A DNA stretch of 33,836 nucleotides from Archaeoglobi archaeon (GCA_029259455.1 JAPDIT010000034.1:1-33836); one strand, 5' to 3'. Shown: positions 15,844 through 23,972, counted from the stretch's first letter. A program made the numbers and translations. The notes: generated from the letters alone by a model not told the origin.

Positions 15844-16770
15844 CTATCCGAGTTCCCCGGCCAAACCCCTCAGCCCGACCCTCACCCTCTTCGACTTCTC
15901 AAGGACTTCGGCAAAATCCGAGTTTTCCATTATATATATTTCGGTTTCCGGAATACTTATACTCGAAAGCATGTCAAATGCCTTTTCTCCCCTCTCCATG
16001 AACAGCTCTATCACCTCCGCCTCGCTCATGGCAGTGGAGCTGATTATCGCGACATCAGCATGTTTCAGAGCGTACTCATTTCCGTTGAAAGCTATTGCCA
16101 CACCTCCCATACTCCTAGCAACTTCAAACATCTTGTAGTCGGATATGCTGTCCCCCACAACAACGGGAAAGTCGATGCCCACCGACTCACAGTAATTCCT
16201 CACAATCTCCGCCTTCTCCCCAGCTCCAACAGCTTTAACCGATTCAACGATTTCTTTAACATCTTGGCGGGAGAAAAGTCTGTCAAGCTCTCTGAAAAGC
16301 TCTTCTCCGCTCAGCGAGGCTATGACGTCAATCATTTCCAGAAGCTCCTTCTTCAGGTTTTCTGAAAGGCTTATGCTGTCAAAATCCACCTCGGTGCCGT
16401 GCAAATCCCCTTTAACGCCAATCATGTCCGCAGTTTTTCTCAGATACTGCGTGTAGGAAGTGGAAATTACAACAGGCTTCCACCTCTCTTGCAGCCTCGC
16501 CATCGCCTTCTCCGCATCCGGAACAAACCTTGCCGAAAGTTCAGCGATTCTCTCGACATCCCTGTTTTTTATCTCTGCTGCAGCGAGGAACGGTGTGAGG
16601 AGCTTCAGAGTGTATCCCGCCTCGTATCCCTCCTTTTTAACCTCATACGCCAGATAATCGTCATACTCACTGAGATTGCTGAAGAACCTCGCATTGTTGA
16701 AAACTGCCATGCAGAGTTCGAGGGCGAAGTCCGTGAGTATCCAGGGCCCTTCCCAGTCCGTGAAGAACAT
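15844..16770 (-). CDS. HAD-superfamily phosphatase-like protein (AF1437 type)
   Basis: About 308 residues. HAD motif I is represented by FFTDWEGPW, motif II by VVISTSYTQYLRK, a Lys by GAGEKAEIV, and motif IV by VVVGDSISDYKMFE. The second acidic residue of motif I is Glu (DWE) where most HAD phosphatases have Asp. A long helical cap lies between motifs I and II and again before the Lys. From memory, A. fulgidus AF1437 and EhaR-type proteins look like this; the substrate is unknown. The track's start is a TTG (16791). ATG 16770 is chosen, with a TATA-like GCATAAAAG about 32 bp upstream. The TTG remains possible. Confidence 0.8.
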   Translation of the reverse strand: MFFTDWEGPWILTDFALELCMAVFNNARFFSNLSEYDDYLAYEVKKEGYEAGYTLKLLTPFLAAAEIKNRDVERIAELSARFVPDAEKAMARLQERWKPVVISTSYTQYLRKTADMIGVKGDLHGTEVDFDSISLSENLKKELLEMIDVIASLSGEELFRELDRLFSRQDVKEIVESVKAVGAGEKAEIVRNYCESVGIDFPVVVGDSISDYKMFEVARSMGGVAIAFNGNEYALKHADVAIISSTAMSEAEVIELFMERGEKAFDMLSSISIPETEIYIMENSDFAEVLEKSKRVRVGLRGLAGELG

Positions 16771-16809
16771 GGTCTTTGTTCTTTTCTCCAAAAGAAAACT
16801 TTTATGCTT

Positions 16810-17175
16810 TCAAAACTTCGTCCCGTAAATTTCCTCGATCAGTTCAAGAAGCCTCCTTTTTGCCCTCTCACTTATTCTGACCTCCTTCCGTTTAGGGCAT
16901 ATTGGGTCTGCGATAATATCTTCACCGTCAAAAACAGCGGGATAGAGTCTGCATCCCTTCGGGCGGTGTTCGTAGATTCTGCACCTGTTCTGGGAGTCGA
17001 GGAAGAAGCATTTTCCGTTTACGTTTCTCAGCCTTACGATTTTACCATCTCTTACCGTGAAATCCCTTCTTGAATACCCCAGAGCCTCTATTCTGGCGAT
17101 ATCGTCTTTAGTGAGTGGCATTTCAGTCTCGATGCAGCACTTCCCGCAAAAGGAGTTGCCGTCAAGGCAATTCAC
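16810..17175 (-). CDS. YkgJ/UPF0153-type Cys-cluster protein
   Basis: About 121 residues. The Cys cluster GNSFCGKCCIETEMPL near the N-terminus, then GKCFFLDSQNRCRIYEHRPKGCRLYP, matches the zinc- or Fe-S-binding YkgJ family, small proteins of unknown function. The track starts at ATG 17238, which would overlap the preceding gene by 67 bp with a residue stretch (MEGKEGDSVLN...) unlike the family. A GTG at 17175 overlaps the stop of the asparagine-synthetase-like gene as GTGA (4 bp) and starts just before the first Cys, so it is preferred. The two genes therefore look translationally coupled. Confidence 0.82.
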   Translation of the reverse strand: MNCLDGNSFCGKCCIETEMPLTKDDIARIEALGYSRRDFTVRDGKIVRLRNVNGKCFFLDSQNRCRIYEHRPKGCRLYPAVFDGEDIIADPICPKRKEVRISERAKRRLLELIEEIYGTKF

Positions 17176-18290
17176 AGATACTTCTTCAGAATCTTCGCTA
17201 TTCCTGTTGAGTACTGAATCGCCCTCTTTTCCCTCCATGCTATCCCCCTTGGCAGGTAATTCTCAGCTATTCTTCTCAGGATGTACTTCCTTATAACCCT
17301 TCCATCCTCCCTCCTCACCTTGTACTCTGGAGGTATCTTCAGGGCCGCATCAATAATATCCCAGCTCAGATAGGGCGTCACCAGCCGCATCCCACTTTTG
17401 TAGGCTAGCTTGCTGTCCCGGACGAGGTTTGAATCTCCTATGGACTTCAGGTCTCTTATGAGAGCATCTTCGAGCTCGTATTTGTCCATCGTCTCGTACC
17501 TCTTGTAGCCGCCAAAAAGCTCGTCAGCACCCTGCCCGAAAACTATCTCCGTAAAGCCGAGGGTTCTTGCGAACTGCATCGTAAGGTAAACGGGAACAGC
17601 AATTGAAAGCTGAAGGAAATCGTCAGTCTCAATTGCTTTTACAACGGTCTGGACTGCGTCCCTTATCTCATCCTCTCCAACCTTCAGTATCTCAATCTCC
17701 TTTCCGAGCATCTTTGCAGCTTCCCTGAGCCATTCCTCCTCGGTTTTGCTTGCAGTCACAGAGACAAGAGGAAGGTCGTAGAGGGCTGCGAGCAAGGATG
17801 AGTCAACCCCTCCAGAGAAAGCTATACACCCAACTCTCGCTTTGTAGCTTTTCAGGGAGCTTATAATTTTCTCTGCCATTTCATCAACATCAGCCTGTCC
17901 AACTTTAAAAACATCCTCGAAGGCGTACTTCTTTCTCTCCAGAATCTCCCCCGTATAATCTATCTTGAGCACCTCTCCCGGCATCACCTCGTAAACCTCT
18001 CCGTCGATGTAGGATTTGAAGGAAGAAATGCTCATGTCGCTGCCGTAGTACAGCGGTTTTCCGCCAATAACATCACGGGAGAGAAATATGTGGGAAGGGC
18101 GGAACGCAACGACTGAGTAAAAAGACCTCAGCTTTAAAGGCATCTCGTCAGCATACTTCAAGTTCGGAACTTCTTCCGAGTCGAAGAAGATATTACCTAC
18201 CTGCCTTGAGGGATACCTTGCACTCGCGTAGATTCTGCTTGCCCTTCTGCCAGCCCCATCATCAAAATCCGCGAAGGCGTAGATGGACAC
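17172..18290 (-). CDS. asparagine synthetase-like protein lacking the glutaminase cysteine
   Basis: 372 residues. The C-terminal half is a clear class II asparagine-synthase AMP-forming domain: PP-loop AFSGGVDSS (157-165), FGQGADELFGGY (251-262) and a basic C-terminal segment. The N-terminal half keeps the fold signature of the glutamine amidotransferase domain (LSRDVIGGKPLYYG, VMPGEVLKID). However, the sequence begins MSIYAFADFD with no Cys at position 2 and no start-shift that restores one, so it should not hydrolyse glutamine. It may be ammonia-dependent, take an amine from a partner, or modify a different acid. The start is a GTG about 26 bp from a TATA-like AGTATAAGC. It is coupled to the YkgJ-type gene. 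Confidence 0.85.
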   Translation of the reverse strand: MSIYAFADFDDGAGRRASRIYASARYPSRQVGNIFFDSEEVPNLKYADEMPLKLRSFYSVVAFRPSHIFLSRDVIGGKPLYYGSDMSISSFKSYIDGEVYEVMPGEVLKIDYTGEILERKKYAFEDVFKVGQADVDEMAEKIISSLKSYKARVGCIAFSGGVDSSLLAALYDLPLVSVTASKTEEEWLREAAKMLGKEIEILKVGEDEIRDAVQTVVKAIETDDFLQLSIAVPVYLTMQFARTLGFTEIVFGQGADELFGGYKRYETMDKYELEDALIRDLKSIGDSNLVRDSKLAYKSGMRLVTPYLSWDIIDAALKIPPEYKVRREDGRVIRKYILRRIAENYLPRGIAWREKRAIQYSTGIAKILKKYL

Positions 18291-18310
18291 AGACAGTGTA
18301 GTTGCACTCT

Positions 18311-18325
18311 GCTTATACTTTTATC
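18311..18325 (-). promoter_or_regulatory. TATA box of the asparagine-synthetase-like gene
   Basis: GATAAAAGTATAAGC on the minus strand, centred about 26-28 bp before the GTG at 18290. It lies just after the end of the pilus operon and indicates that this gene has its own promoter. Confidence 0.5.
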
Positions 18326-18331
18326 CTTAAT

Positions 18332-19063
18332 TTACACCTTCACCTCCATCCACCTAACTATCAGGGTGACATTTTTGTTGGTGAAGTTCATCGAACCGCT
18401 GGCAGACTGCATGGCTTCATCCCAGTAATCCTGAAAGATGGAGTCGTTGACGTAGATGTAGCCCGTGCAGTTTTCGTACTCCCATCTCTCCATACTCATC
18501 GCTATGTCAACGATCGCACTTCCACTTCCAGAAATTCCTCTCTCCTCCTTAAGGCAGTCAATTGTTAGCGTGAGTGAGTCATCGCTGTGGTTCAGCTCTA
18601 TCTGTGGTTCTGACAGAACAATCCTTGTTCCTGCCTGCTCCACCACGATACCCCCTTCCGAGAAGATGAGGGTCCTGTTTGGAATTGCTCTACCAAGCAT
18701 ACTGAGCTTTACTGAGGATATATTGCACTGTAAGTTGAAGTTGACATTCCCCCCATCGCATGCTGCATTAACCTCAACAGTTCCGCTGCTCTCAGCCTTA
18801 AGCGATGTGGCAGCAACAAAGCCGAAGGGTGTTTGCTCCCCGAGCCGCAACCTCAATCTGCCGGAATTGGGGTAGAATTCGGCAATCTTGAGGAAGCTGT
18901 CCTCAGCTTCCGCATATCTCTGCATTTCAGAGCTTTTAACGTAGCATGGTATGAAGTTTGAAATGGCCAGTGGCAATGCCACCGCCAGCACTGCAAGAAC
19001 GATGGTCATGGCCACAACCGATGAGACGGCATCAGACGAAGATCTTGCAAACAATCTGATCAT
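18332..19063 (-). CDS. pilin-like minor subunit, last gene of the pilus operon
   Basis: 243 residues. It has a class III-type N-terminus: a short charged leader MIRLFARSSSD, then one long hydrophobic helix (AVSSVVAMTIVLAVLAVALP), as in pilin-like proteins that insert with the N-terminus held by the platform protein. The rest is a predicted extracellular beta-rich domain with seven N-x-S/T sequons and Cys residues (FIPCY, NAACDG, LQCN, IDCL, ENCTG) that could form disulfides. It lacks the HxGGDP motif of the other pilins. It overlaps the preceding gene by 32 bp. It may be a tip or initiating subunit (inference). Confidence 0.75.
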   Translation of the reverse strand: MIRLFARSSSDAVSSVVAMTIVLAVLAVALPLAISNFIPCYVKSSEMQRYAEAEDSFLKIAEFYPNSGRLRLRLGEQTPFGFVAATSLKAESSGTVEVNAACDGGNVNFNLQCNISSVKLSMLGRAIPNRTLIFSEGGIVVEQAGTRIVLSEPQIELNHSDDSLTLTIDCLKEERGISGSGSAIVDIAMSMERWEYENCTGYIYVNDSIFQDYWDEAMQSASGSMNFTNKNVTLIVRWMEVKV

Positions 19064-19436
19064 GGTAGATCACTGAAATTCTGCTGACAGATGAGTTTAT
19101 CTGCAGCCTCTCTCCAAACTCCCACAAATCATCACCATTTCCGAAAAGCCTCCCCGAAGTTTCGCAGTCAAGCGTTGTGTCATCAAACCTGCACACCTCA
19201 TCGTCCAGCATCAGCTTTACCTCGGCAAGATTTAAGGGCTCTCCACCAACGTGGGTTATATTCACACTCCCGTTCTCACTCACCGCAAGCATATCAACGT
19301 ATGCGGTGTCCTGCACATTCGGAATCAAGCTCGCTATGTTTGACGACAGTACTCCGGCCAGCACAACAACGATCACGAGCAGAAGCATCTCACCAATGAT
19401 CTCCGATGCTGCCTTGGAGTCCGCTTTAAAGTCCAC
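19032..19436 (-). CDS. pilin-like minor subunit (archaeal type IV pilin family)
   Basis: About 134 residues with leader MDFKADSKAASE, then the hydrophobic helix IIGEMLLLVIVVVLAGVL. The extracellular part carries THVGGEPLNLAEVKL and GNGDDLWEFGERLQI, the same two motifs seen in the major pilins of this operon, plus two Cys that may pair. The track's ATG (19463) overlaps the platform gene by 38 bp. GTG 19436 is preferred: it follows a GGGGGTGGG Shine-Dalgarno-like stretch and leaves an 11-bp overlap and a normal short leader. It contains three sequons. Processing would need a prepilin peptidase, none of which is in the window. Confidence 0.8.
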   Translation of the reverse strand: MDFKADSKAASEIIGEMLLLVIVVVLAGVLSSNIASLIPNVQDTAYVDMLAVSENGSVNITHVGGEPLNLAEVKLMLDDEVCRFDDTTLDCETSGRLFGNGDDLWEFGERLQINSSVSRISVIYHDQIVCKIFV

Positions 19437-21147
19437 GCCACCCACCCCCAATGACAGCCTCAAAGAGGATGATCGTTGACATCATGAAAATGCAGACGTG
19501 CTTCAGCCCGCTCAGCACATGCCCTCTCTCAAGCTGCCCGGCAAGTATGCCGGAAAAAACTGCCAGCATGATGGATATCCTGTACATCATCTCCGAAGAG
19601 CTGTGCAGGTTTAGCGGGACGCTGAACTTTGAGAAGGTGGCGAGGAAAGATGAGTGGAGAGAGTATCCGACGTAGAGGAAGGTGAAGAAGGAGACGTAAA
19701 TTACAACAAGGTAGGCAAATCCCGTGACAAACCTGTCACTCTTCAGCTTCAGCCCGTGTTCGAAGTCCTCTATGGAGATCAGCAGCACGTCTCTAAGCTC
19801 CTCCGTCACCTGGCTCGCCTCGATTATCAGCGAGATCACCCTCCTTATGCTGGAAACGCCAACTCGGTTTATGAACTCGATCAGGGCCTCAATTACTGTG
19901 GCGCCCCACTCTATGTCCGCATCGAGTATCTTCAGCTCCCTCTTCAGAACTCCGATCTTGGAATCCTTTATAACGTCGATAACGCTCTGGAGGGTCATTC
20001 CCACATCCTTCAGACTGAGCATCTGTCTCAGCAGATCGGGGATCTCCTTCTCAACCCTTCTCACATACCAGGCACGGTATTCGAAGGCGAAAAGCAGTGG
20101 AATGCAGAAGGCTGTAATTGTCAGGGCCATGATGGTTTCGGGGAAGACAAGCCGAAGCTTTCTGACCATCAGCAGCGTGAGAACAGAAGCGATGGCGCTG
20201 AAGTAAAGGGAGTTGTAGTAGTTCTGCTTTACTGCGGAGAATGGAGCTACAAGGAGATCGGACAGCCTCCTTTCCTCCTTTATCTCCCTGATCTCGGTGT
20301 TTCTCAGCAGGAGATCGGGAGAGTAGTGAAATCTTCTCCTCTCGATCCTCGTAAGGCTCAGATCCTCCTTTATGTTCATGAGGTCTATGACGTAGATCAG
20401 AGACACTGCCCCAACCGGAAGGAAGACGTACATGGTGTAGTACAGCTCAGGGCCGGCAGGCTTTCCGACCATGCTCATGGACGAGATCATGATGATCAGA
20501 AATATCGGGAGGGCAACAAAGACGACAACAAAAACTTCCGCAAGAATTTCGAGGGTCTTCAGGTGTATCTCCATCCTGTTGTTCGCCCTCTCCCTGAACT
20601 GCATGGACTTTGAGGAGAAGAACTCCCGCAGACTTCCGCCCGTCTCGAATGTGATCACGAGCCCCTCTAACAGCTCCTTGAGGTTCTCCGATGGAGTCTC
20701 CAGTGCGAGTCTGCTCATCGCCTCAACCACGCTCATTCCGAGCAGCTCGACATCTCTCACAATGAAGCTGAGCTCCTCCGACACCTCCCCGTAAAGCTCC
20801 TTCTCCATTACAACCTTCTTTACTATCTCGTAGAGTGGCATGGACTCGCTCATCGACTGCATGTATGTTAAAGCGTGGGGTAGCTTGAGGTCGATCTGCG
20901 TTTTTCTGCCCCTCATCTTGCTGAAAGGATACATCAGCGAGAAAACGTAGCCGAGGGCGAAGAAGGAAGGGATAAGGATTAAAGGTTGGAGAGGTGTGAA
21001 GAAATGCAGGATGTAGCCGGCAGCCGCAAAGGCTGCAGAGCAGAGCAAAACGTAGTTTGAGTACTCTTCTGGAGAGTATCTGAGCATGGCCCCCCTCAGA
21101 ACCTTCCTCATCTCTTCCCTGCTTATCGGAAGGATGTACAGCCTCAT
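19426..21147 (-). CDS. archaeal type IV pilus platform protein (PilC/TadC-like, two T2SSF domains)
   Basis: 573-residue polytopic inner-membrane protein. Two T2SSF-like cytoplasmic helical domains are visible (MSESMPLYEIVKKVV...ELLGMSVVEAMSRL and MLSLKDVGMTLQSVIDVIKD), each followed by paired membrane helices, with further helices at the N-terminus (FAAAGYILHFF) and the C-terminus. The second LVVIYVSFFTFLYVG cluster and a final hydrophobic tail complete the topology. It anchors the ATPase and the growing pilus. Its ATG overlaps the ATPase stop by 4 bp (ATGA), and two pilin-like genes follow with overlaps. The protein is of normal size for haloarchaeal/euryarchaeal PilC homologues. Confidence 0.93.
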   Translation of the reverse strand: MRLYILPISREEMRKVLRGAMLRYSPEEYSNYVLLCSAAFAAAGYILHFFTPLQPLILIPSFFALGYVFSLMYPFSKMRGRKTQIDLKLPHALTYMQSMSESMPLYEIVKKVVMEKELYGEVSEELSFIVRDVELLGMSVVEAMSRLALETPSENLKELLEGLVITFETGGSLREFFSSKSMQFRERANNRMEIHLKTLEILAEVFVVVFVALPIFLIIMISSMSMVGKPAGPELYYTMYVFLPVGAVSLIYVIDLMNIKEDLSLTRIERRRFHYSPDLLLRNTEIREIKEERRLSDLLVAPFSAVKQNYYNSLYFSAIASVLTLLMVRKLRLVFPETIMALTITAFCIPLLFAFEYRAWYVRRVEKEIPDLLRQMLSLKDVGMTLQSVIDVIKDSKIGVLKRELKILDADIEWGATVIEALIEFINRVGVSSIRRVISLIIEASQVTEELRDVLLISIEDFEHGLKLKSDRFVTGFAYLVVIYVSFFTFLYVGYSLHSSFLATFSKFSVPLNLHSSSEMMYRISIMLAVFSGILAGQLERGHVLSGLKHVCIFMMSTIILFEAVIGGGWRGL

Positions 21148-22664
21148 CTTCGCAGCCTTCTGTAGAACTCCCTTCTGTACCCGTCTATTTCCTTCAGAAG
21201 CTCGTGCATGCCCACAGGTCTTCTGCTGACGAGGTTTTTCAGAAACTCGGCCCTGTTCAGCATCTCCTCCTCCATCTCCTCTCCGCTCAATCCATACTTC
21301 AGCCCTACCCTATCAAGGACGCTGGACTCACCCCTGTACTCAAGCCTGTCCTCCTCAGCTTTCCGCTCGAACACAGCCCTGTAGTCCAGCTCTCCCCTCC
21401 TCGTCACCCAGATCTCGTGCAGCTCTGAAAGCCTTCTAACAGCCCTCCCCTTCACGTACTCCACGTTCAGCACCGCAACCAGATCGAGGGGAACGAACAT
21501 TGCAATGGGGACGTTTATCGGATCGTGGGTCAGCCTGTTTATTGCCGACTCCAAGTCGCCAGCATGGAAGGTGGAGTAAACCGCATGTCCGGTGTTCATC
21601 GCCTGAAACAGCGTTGCAGCTTCCCTTCCCCTTATCTCTCCCACGATTATGTACTCCGGCCTCTGCCTCAACGCAGCCTTCAGCAAATCGAACATCTCCA
21701 CCTTGCCCCTTCCGTGCACCTCCCTTGTAACCATGGGCAACCAGTTCTGGTGGGGTAGCTGAATCTCCCTTGTATCCTCAAGGGAGACGATCTTGGAGTG
21801 GGCTGGTATGAAGAAGGAAACAGCGTTCATCATCGTCGTCTTTCCGCATGCGGTGCCTCCGATTATTATCATGTTCCTGCCGTTCTCAACAGCAATCCAG
21901 AGAAAGGCCATCGCCTCAGCGCTGACAGTGTTCCATGCGATGAGGTCGAGGGGTGTTATTGGCTCAGCGCTGAACATCCTGATCGTGAAGGATGATCCCC
22001 TCGTGCTCACAACGTTCCTGTAGGTTATCTGCACTCTTGCACCCGCTGGAAGTGTTGCATCAACCAGCGGCCTTTCCAGAGACACCTGCGAGTTTGCCTT
22101 CTGGGAGAGCTTCAGAACGAAGCGGTCAAGCTCCTCCTGGGAGTAGGTTATGTTCGTCGGAATGCTGCCGTAGGCCTTGTGATAGACGAAGACCGGAAGG
22201 TTGTAGCCGTTGCAGGAGATGTCCTCGATGAAGGGATCTCTGAGCAGGGGATCGATCCTCTCGTAGCCAATGAAGCTGTTTCTCAGGTGGTACCAGATTT
22301 TCCCGGCTGATGTGGCATCAAGCCCTGCCCCGATGTCCTCAAGAACCTCAACGAACTTCTCAAAGAGGAAAGCCTCTTTGTTCTCAAGAGCCAGATCTTC
22401 GAGAAACAGCCTGTCCCTCAGGGTGGCATGTATTTTCTGGATGAGGATGAACTCCTCTCCCGTCAGCTTGGGCTGCAGCACGTTGTAAACGGTATCTTCG
22501 CTTATCGCAGCCATCGCAAATGGTTTTTCGAGCCAGTACCACTCCAAAGCATTGTCAAAATCGAACTCGAAAAACTGGGTGTAGTCTGCCTCCATTATTT
22601 CATCGTAAAGCTCGTGCCCGGACTTCTCTCTTCTTTTTCTCGTTTTAAAGATTCTTTTTATCAT
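21144..22664 (-). CDS. archaeal type IV pilus assembly ATPase (GspE/PilB superfamily)
   Basis: 506-residue secretion-superfamily ATPase. Walker A is GGTACGKT (269-276), the Asp-box region is SLEDTREIQLPHQNW, and the Walker B/His-box is YIIVGEIRGREAATLFQAMNTGHAVYSTFHAGD. The N-terminal domain of about 130 residues contains an aromatic, acidic DFDNALEWYWLEKP segment, typical of the archaeal pilus/archaellum ATPase lineage. It powers pilin insertion at the cytoplasmic membrane face. The start ATG is inside the end of the Cys-rich gene (20-bp overlap), with GGGAAGAG just upstream. Two sampled 60-nt lines here (21601, 21901) have 34 and 33 G+C, somewhat higher than lines in several neighbouring genes. 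Confidence 0.95.
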   Translation of the reverse strand: MIKRIFKTRKRREKSGHELYDEIMEADYTQFFEFDFDNALEWYWLEKPFAMAAISEDTVYNVLQPKLTGEEFILIQKIHATLRDRLFLEDLALENKEAFLFEKFVEVLEDIGAGLDATSAGKIWYHLRNSFIGYERIDPLLRDPFIEDISCNGYNLPVFVYHKAYGSIPTNITYSQEELDRFVLKLSQKANSQVSLERPLVDATLPAGARVQITYRNVVSTRGSSFTIRMFSAEPITPLDLIAWNTVSAEAMAFLWIAVENGRNMIIIGGTACGKTTMMNAVSFFIPAHSKIVSLEDTREIQLPHQNWLPMVTREVHGRGKVEMFDLLKAALRQRPEYIIVGEIRGREAATLFQAMNTGHAVYSTFHAGDLESAINRLTHDPINVPIAMFVPLDLVAVLNVEYVKGRAVRRLSELHEIWVTRRGELDYRAVFERKAEEDRLEYRGESSVLDRVGLKYGLSGEEMEEEMLNRAEFLKNLVSRRPVGMHELLKEIDGYRREFYRRLRR

Positions 22665-22962
22665 CTCTTCCCGTCATCCCTCCGCCTATCACCTGTCTCT
22701 CCGCCCTCCTGAGCTCGATAACCCTCCTCCACACCTCCAAGCTCTGCATGACCACCGCATTCTCACCAAAATCGCTGATATTTTCAACAAGCTTCTTGAA
22801 CCTTTCAAAGTTCATTTCGTAAATTCTCGCAAAGTTTCTGTCAATCTCATCCAGCTCCTCGGGCTTCAAACCCTCAAGGGGTTCGTAAAACTCGCAACCG
22901 CCCTCCTTAAAGCATTCCCACTCCAGACATCTGACAAAGTGCCTGCAGTTCTGGCAGGACAT
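22645..22962 (-). CDS. small Cys-rich protein encoded inside the pilus operon
   Basis: 106 residues, unknown function. The N-terminal 25 residues hold five Cys (MSCQNCRHFVRCLEWECFKEGGC) followed by FYEP. This arrangement resembles a small treble-clef-like zinc or Fe-S site. The rest is highly helical and charged (ELDEIDRNFARIYEMNFERFKKLVE) with no membrane span, so the protein is probably cytoplasmic. ATG 22962 is preferred over the track's 22980 because GAGGGTG lies directly upstream. It begins 10 bp after the third pilin gene and overlaps the ATPase gene by 20 bp, so tight co-translation with the ATPase is expected and a regulatory or assembly role with it is plausible (inference). Confidence 0.8.
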   Translation of the reverse strand: MSCQNCRHFVRCLEWECFKEGGCEFYEPLEGLKPEELDEIDRNFARIYEMNFERFKKLVENISDFGENAVVMQSLEVWRRVIELRRAERQVIGGGMTGRDDKKNL

Positions 22963-22972
22963 GCCACCACCC

Positions 22973-23431
22973 TCAATCAACCACGGTCACGGCCTTGGCA
23001 ATGGGCTTGTTTCCACCTCTCTCATACATCTCAACAACGACCTTGACGCCCCTTTCAGGACTCCATGTTGTGTTTGCCCAGTCGACCTTCACGGCCTCTC
23101 CGGTTTCAAGAATGTCATCGCCGTTTCCGATCTCGCTGTAGGCATCCGGAATACCATCTTTATCGGTGTCATTCAGACTGACGGACGTGGTGTTGAGGGT
23201 TTCGGGATCGTATATCGTGATCTTGAAGGCGGAGAGGGATATTGGATCTCCACCCTCATGGCGGACAACAAAAAAGTCGGTGTTTGCCTTTGCCGATATG
23301 ACAATCTGCCAGGGCCTGTCTTCGGTTGTCACGAGTGAGCCGCTGTAGGATGAGACGACAGCGGCAAGTATTACCGTTATCACAAGCATCAGCATTACCC
23401 CGATCACCGGTGAGACGGCTCTGGTGTTCAA
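22973..23431 (-). CDS. archaeal type IV pilin, third of three
   Basis: Class III signal peptide with an extremely short leader, then VSPVIGVMLMLVITVILAAVVSS, the euryarchaeal pilin H-domain. Mature domain of about 150 residues with RHEGGDPISLSAFKI, a possible Ca-binding-type loop NDTDKDGIPD, GNGDDILETGEAVKV and the C-terminal VEMYERGGNKPIAKAVTV, closely similar to the second pilin. Three N-x-S/T sequons are present. The track uses GTG 23440. A TTG at 23431 is preferred: AGGTGA (23437-23442) precedes it with the same 5-nt spacing as the Shine-Dalgarno of the second pilin gene. The leader would then be just MNTRA. Confidence 0.85.
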   Translation of the reverse strand: MNTRAVSPVIGVMLMLVITVILAAVVSSYSGSLVTTEDRPWQIVISAKANTDFFVVRHEGGDPISLSAFKITIYDPETLNTTSVSLNDTDKDGIPDAYSEIGNGDDILETGEAVKVDWANTTWSPERGVKVVVEMYERGGNKPIAKAVTVVD

Positions 23432-23436
23432 GTTCT

Positions 23437-23442
23437 TCACCT
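23437..23442 (-). promoter_or_regulatory. Shine-Dalgarno that favours a TTG start for the third pilin
   Basis: AGGTGA with 5 nt to TTG 23431. The GTG codon the ORF track uses as start lies inside this motif. Compare GGAGGTGA with 5 nt to the ATG of the second pilin gene (23965-23972). Confidence 0.5.
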
Positions 23443-23479
23443 GAGTTCGGTTAGTTGTATGATAAATAAAAAATTTTGA

Positions 23480-23959
23480 TTAAGGTCTGACGACAGTTGT
23501 GGTTTTGGCGATTGGCTTGTCACCGCCCTTCTCGTAGATCTCGACTGTTACCTTCTCACCGGGGTTGGGTGCCATGAGACCCCACGCACTGGTGGCAAAA
23601 GCGTCGTTCCAGTTTATCTTGAACGATTCGCCTGTCTCAATGACCCCGTTGCCATTGCCAATTTCGGTAACCTTGCTCATATCTACTTTGTAGCTCATGT
23701 CCGCGTACGTTCCTTCGGGAATGAACGTTCTGACCTCGATCGATCCGAGGTATATGGGATCACCGCTCTCGTGGTGGACTATTATTGAGTCTCCAGACTT
23801 GGCTTCGGCGGAGATCGAAAGCTGAGGTGCCTTGCTCTCATCGCTCGGCAGGCTTCCGGCAAAGCTGCTCACCACAGCAGCGAGTATCACTGTCGCCACG
23901 AGCATCAGCATTACACCAATTACGGGTGAAACACCCCTCTCATCTCTGCTAAACCTCAT
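23480..23959 (-). CDS. archaeal type IV pilin, second of three
   Basis: 159 residues. Leader MRFSRDERG, then VSPVIGVMLMLVATVILAAVVSSFAG. The mature domain has KAPQLSISAEAKS, HHESGDPIYLGSIEV, GNGNGVIETGESFKI and the C-terminal VEIYEKGGDKPIAKTTTV. Unlike its neighbours it has no N-x-S/T sequon, so it may stay unglycosylated. The start is secure: GGAGGTGA sits 5 nt before the ATG and abuts the stop of the first pilin gene 13 bp upstream. It and the third pilin look like a tandem duplication, and one may be the major filament subunit. Confidence 0.9.
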   Translation of the reverse strand: MRFSRDERGVSPVIGVMLMLVATVILAAVVSSFAGSLPSDESKAPQLSISAEAKSGDSIIVHHESGDPIYLGSIEVRTFIPEGTYADMSYKVDMSKVTEIGNGNGVIETGESFKINWNDAFATSAWGLMAPNPGEKVTVEIYEKGGDKPIAKTTTVVRP

Positions 23960-23964
23960 TTACA

Positions 23965-23972
23965 TCACCTCC
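23965..23972 (-). promoter_or_regulatory. strong Shine-Dalgarno of the second pilin gene
   Basis: GGAGGTGA fills most of the 13-bp gap between the first and second pilin genes, 5 nt from ATG. Leadered, Shine-Dalgarno-driven translation inside this operon contrasts with the leaderless starts of many single genes in the window. Confidence 0.7.

Noticed and set aside
17176-17238. Extended N-terminus of the YkgJ-type protein
   Set aside because: It would overlap the coupled upstream gene by 67 bp. The GTGA overlap at 17175 is the usual coupling and starts next to the first Cys.
19654-20613. Plus-strand ORF of 319 aa within the pilus platform gene
   Set aside because: Antisense shadow of the platform gene; Gln/His/Asp-rich reading with no membrane or domain signal, while the minus frame gives clear T2SSF features.
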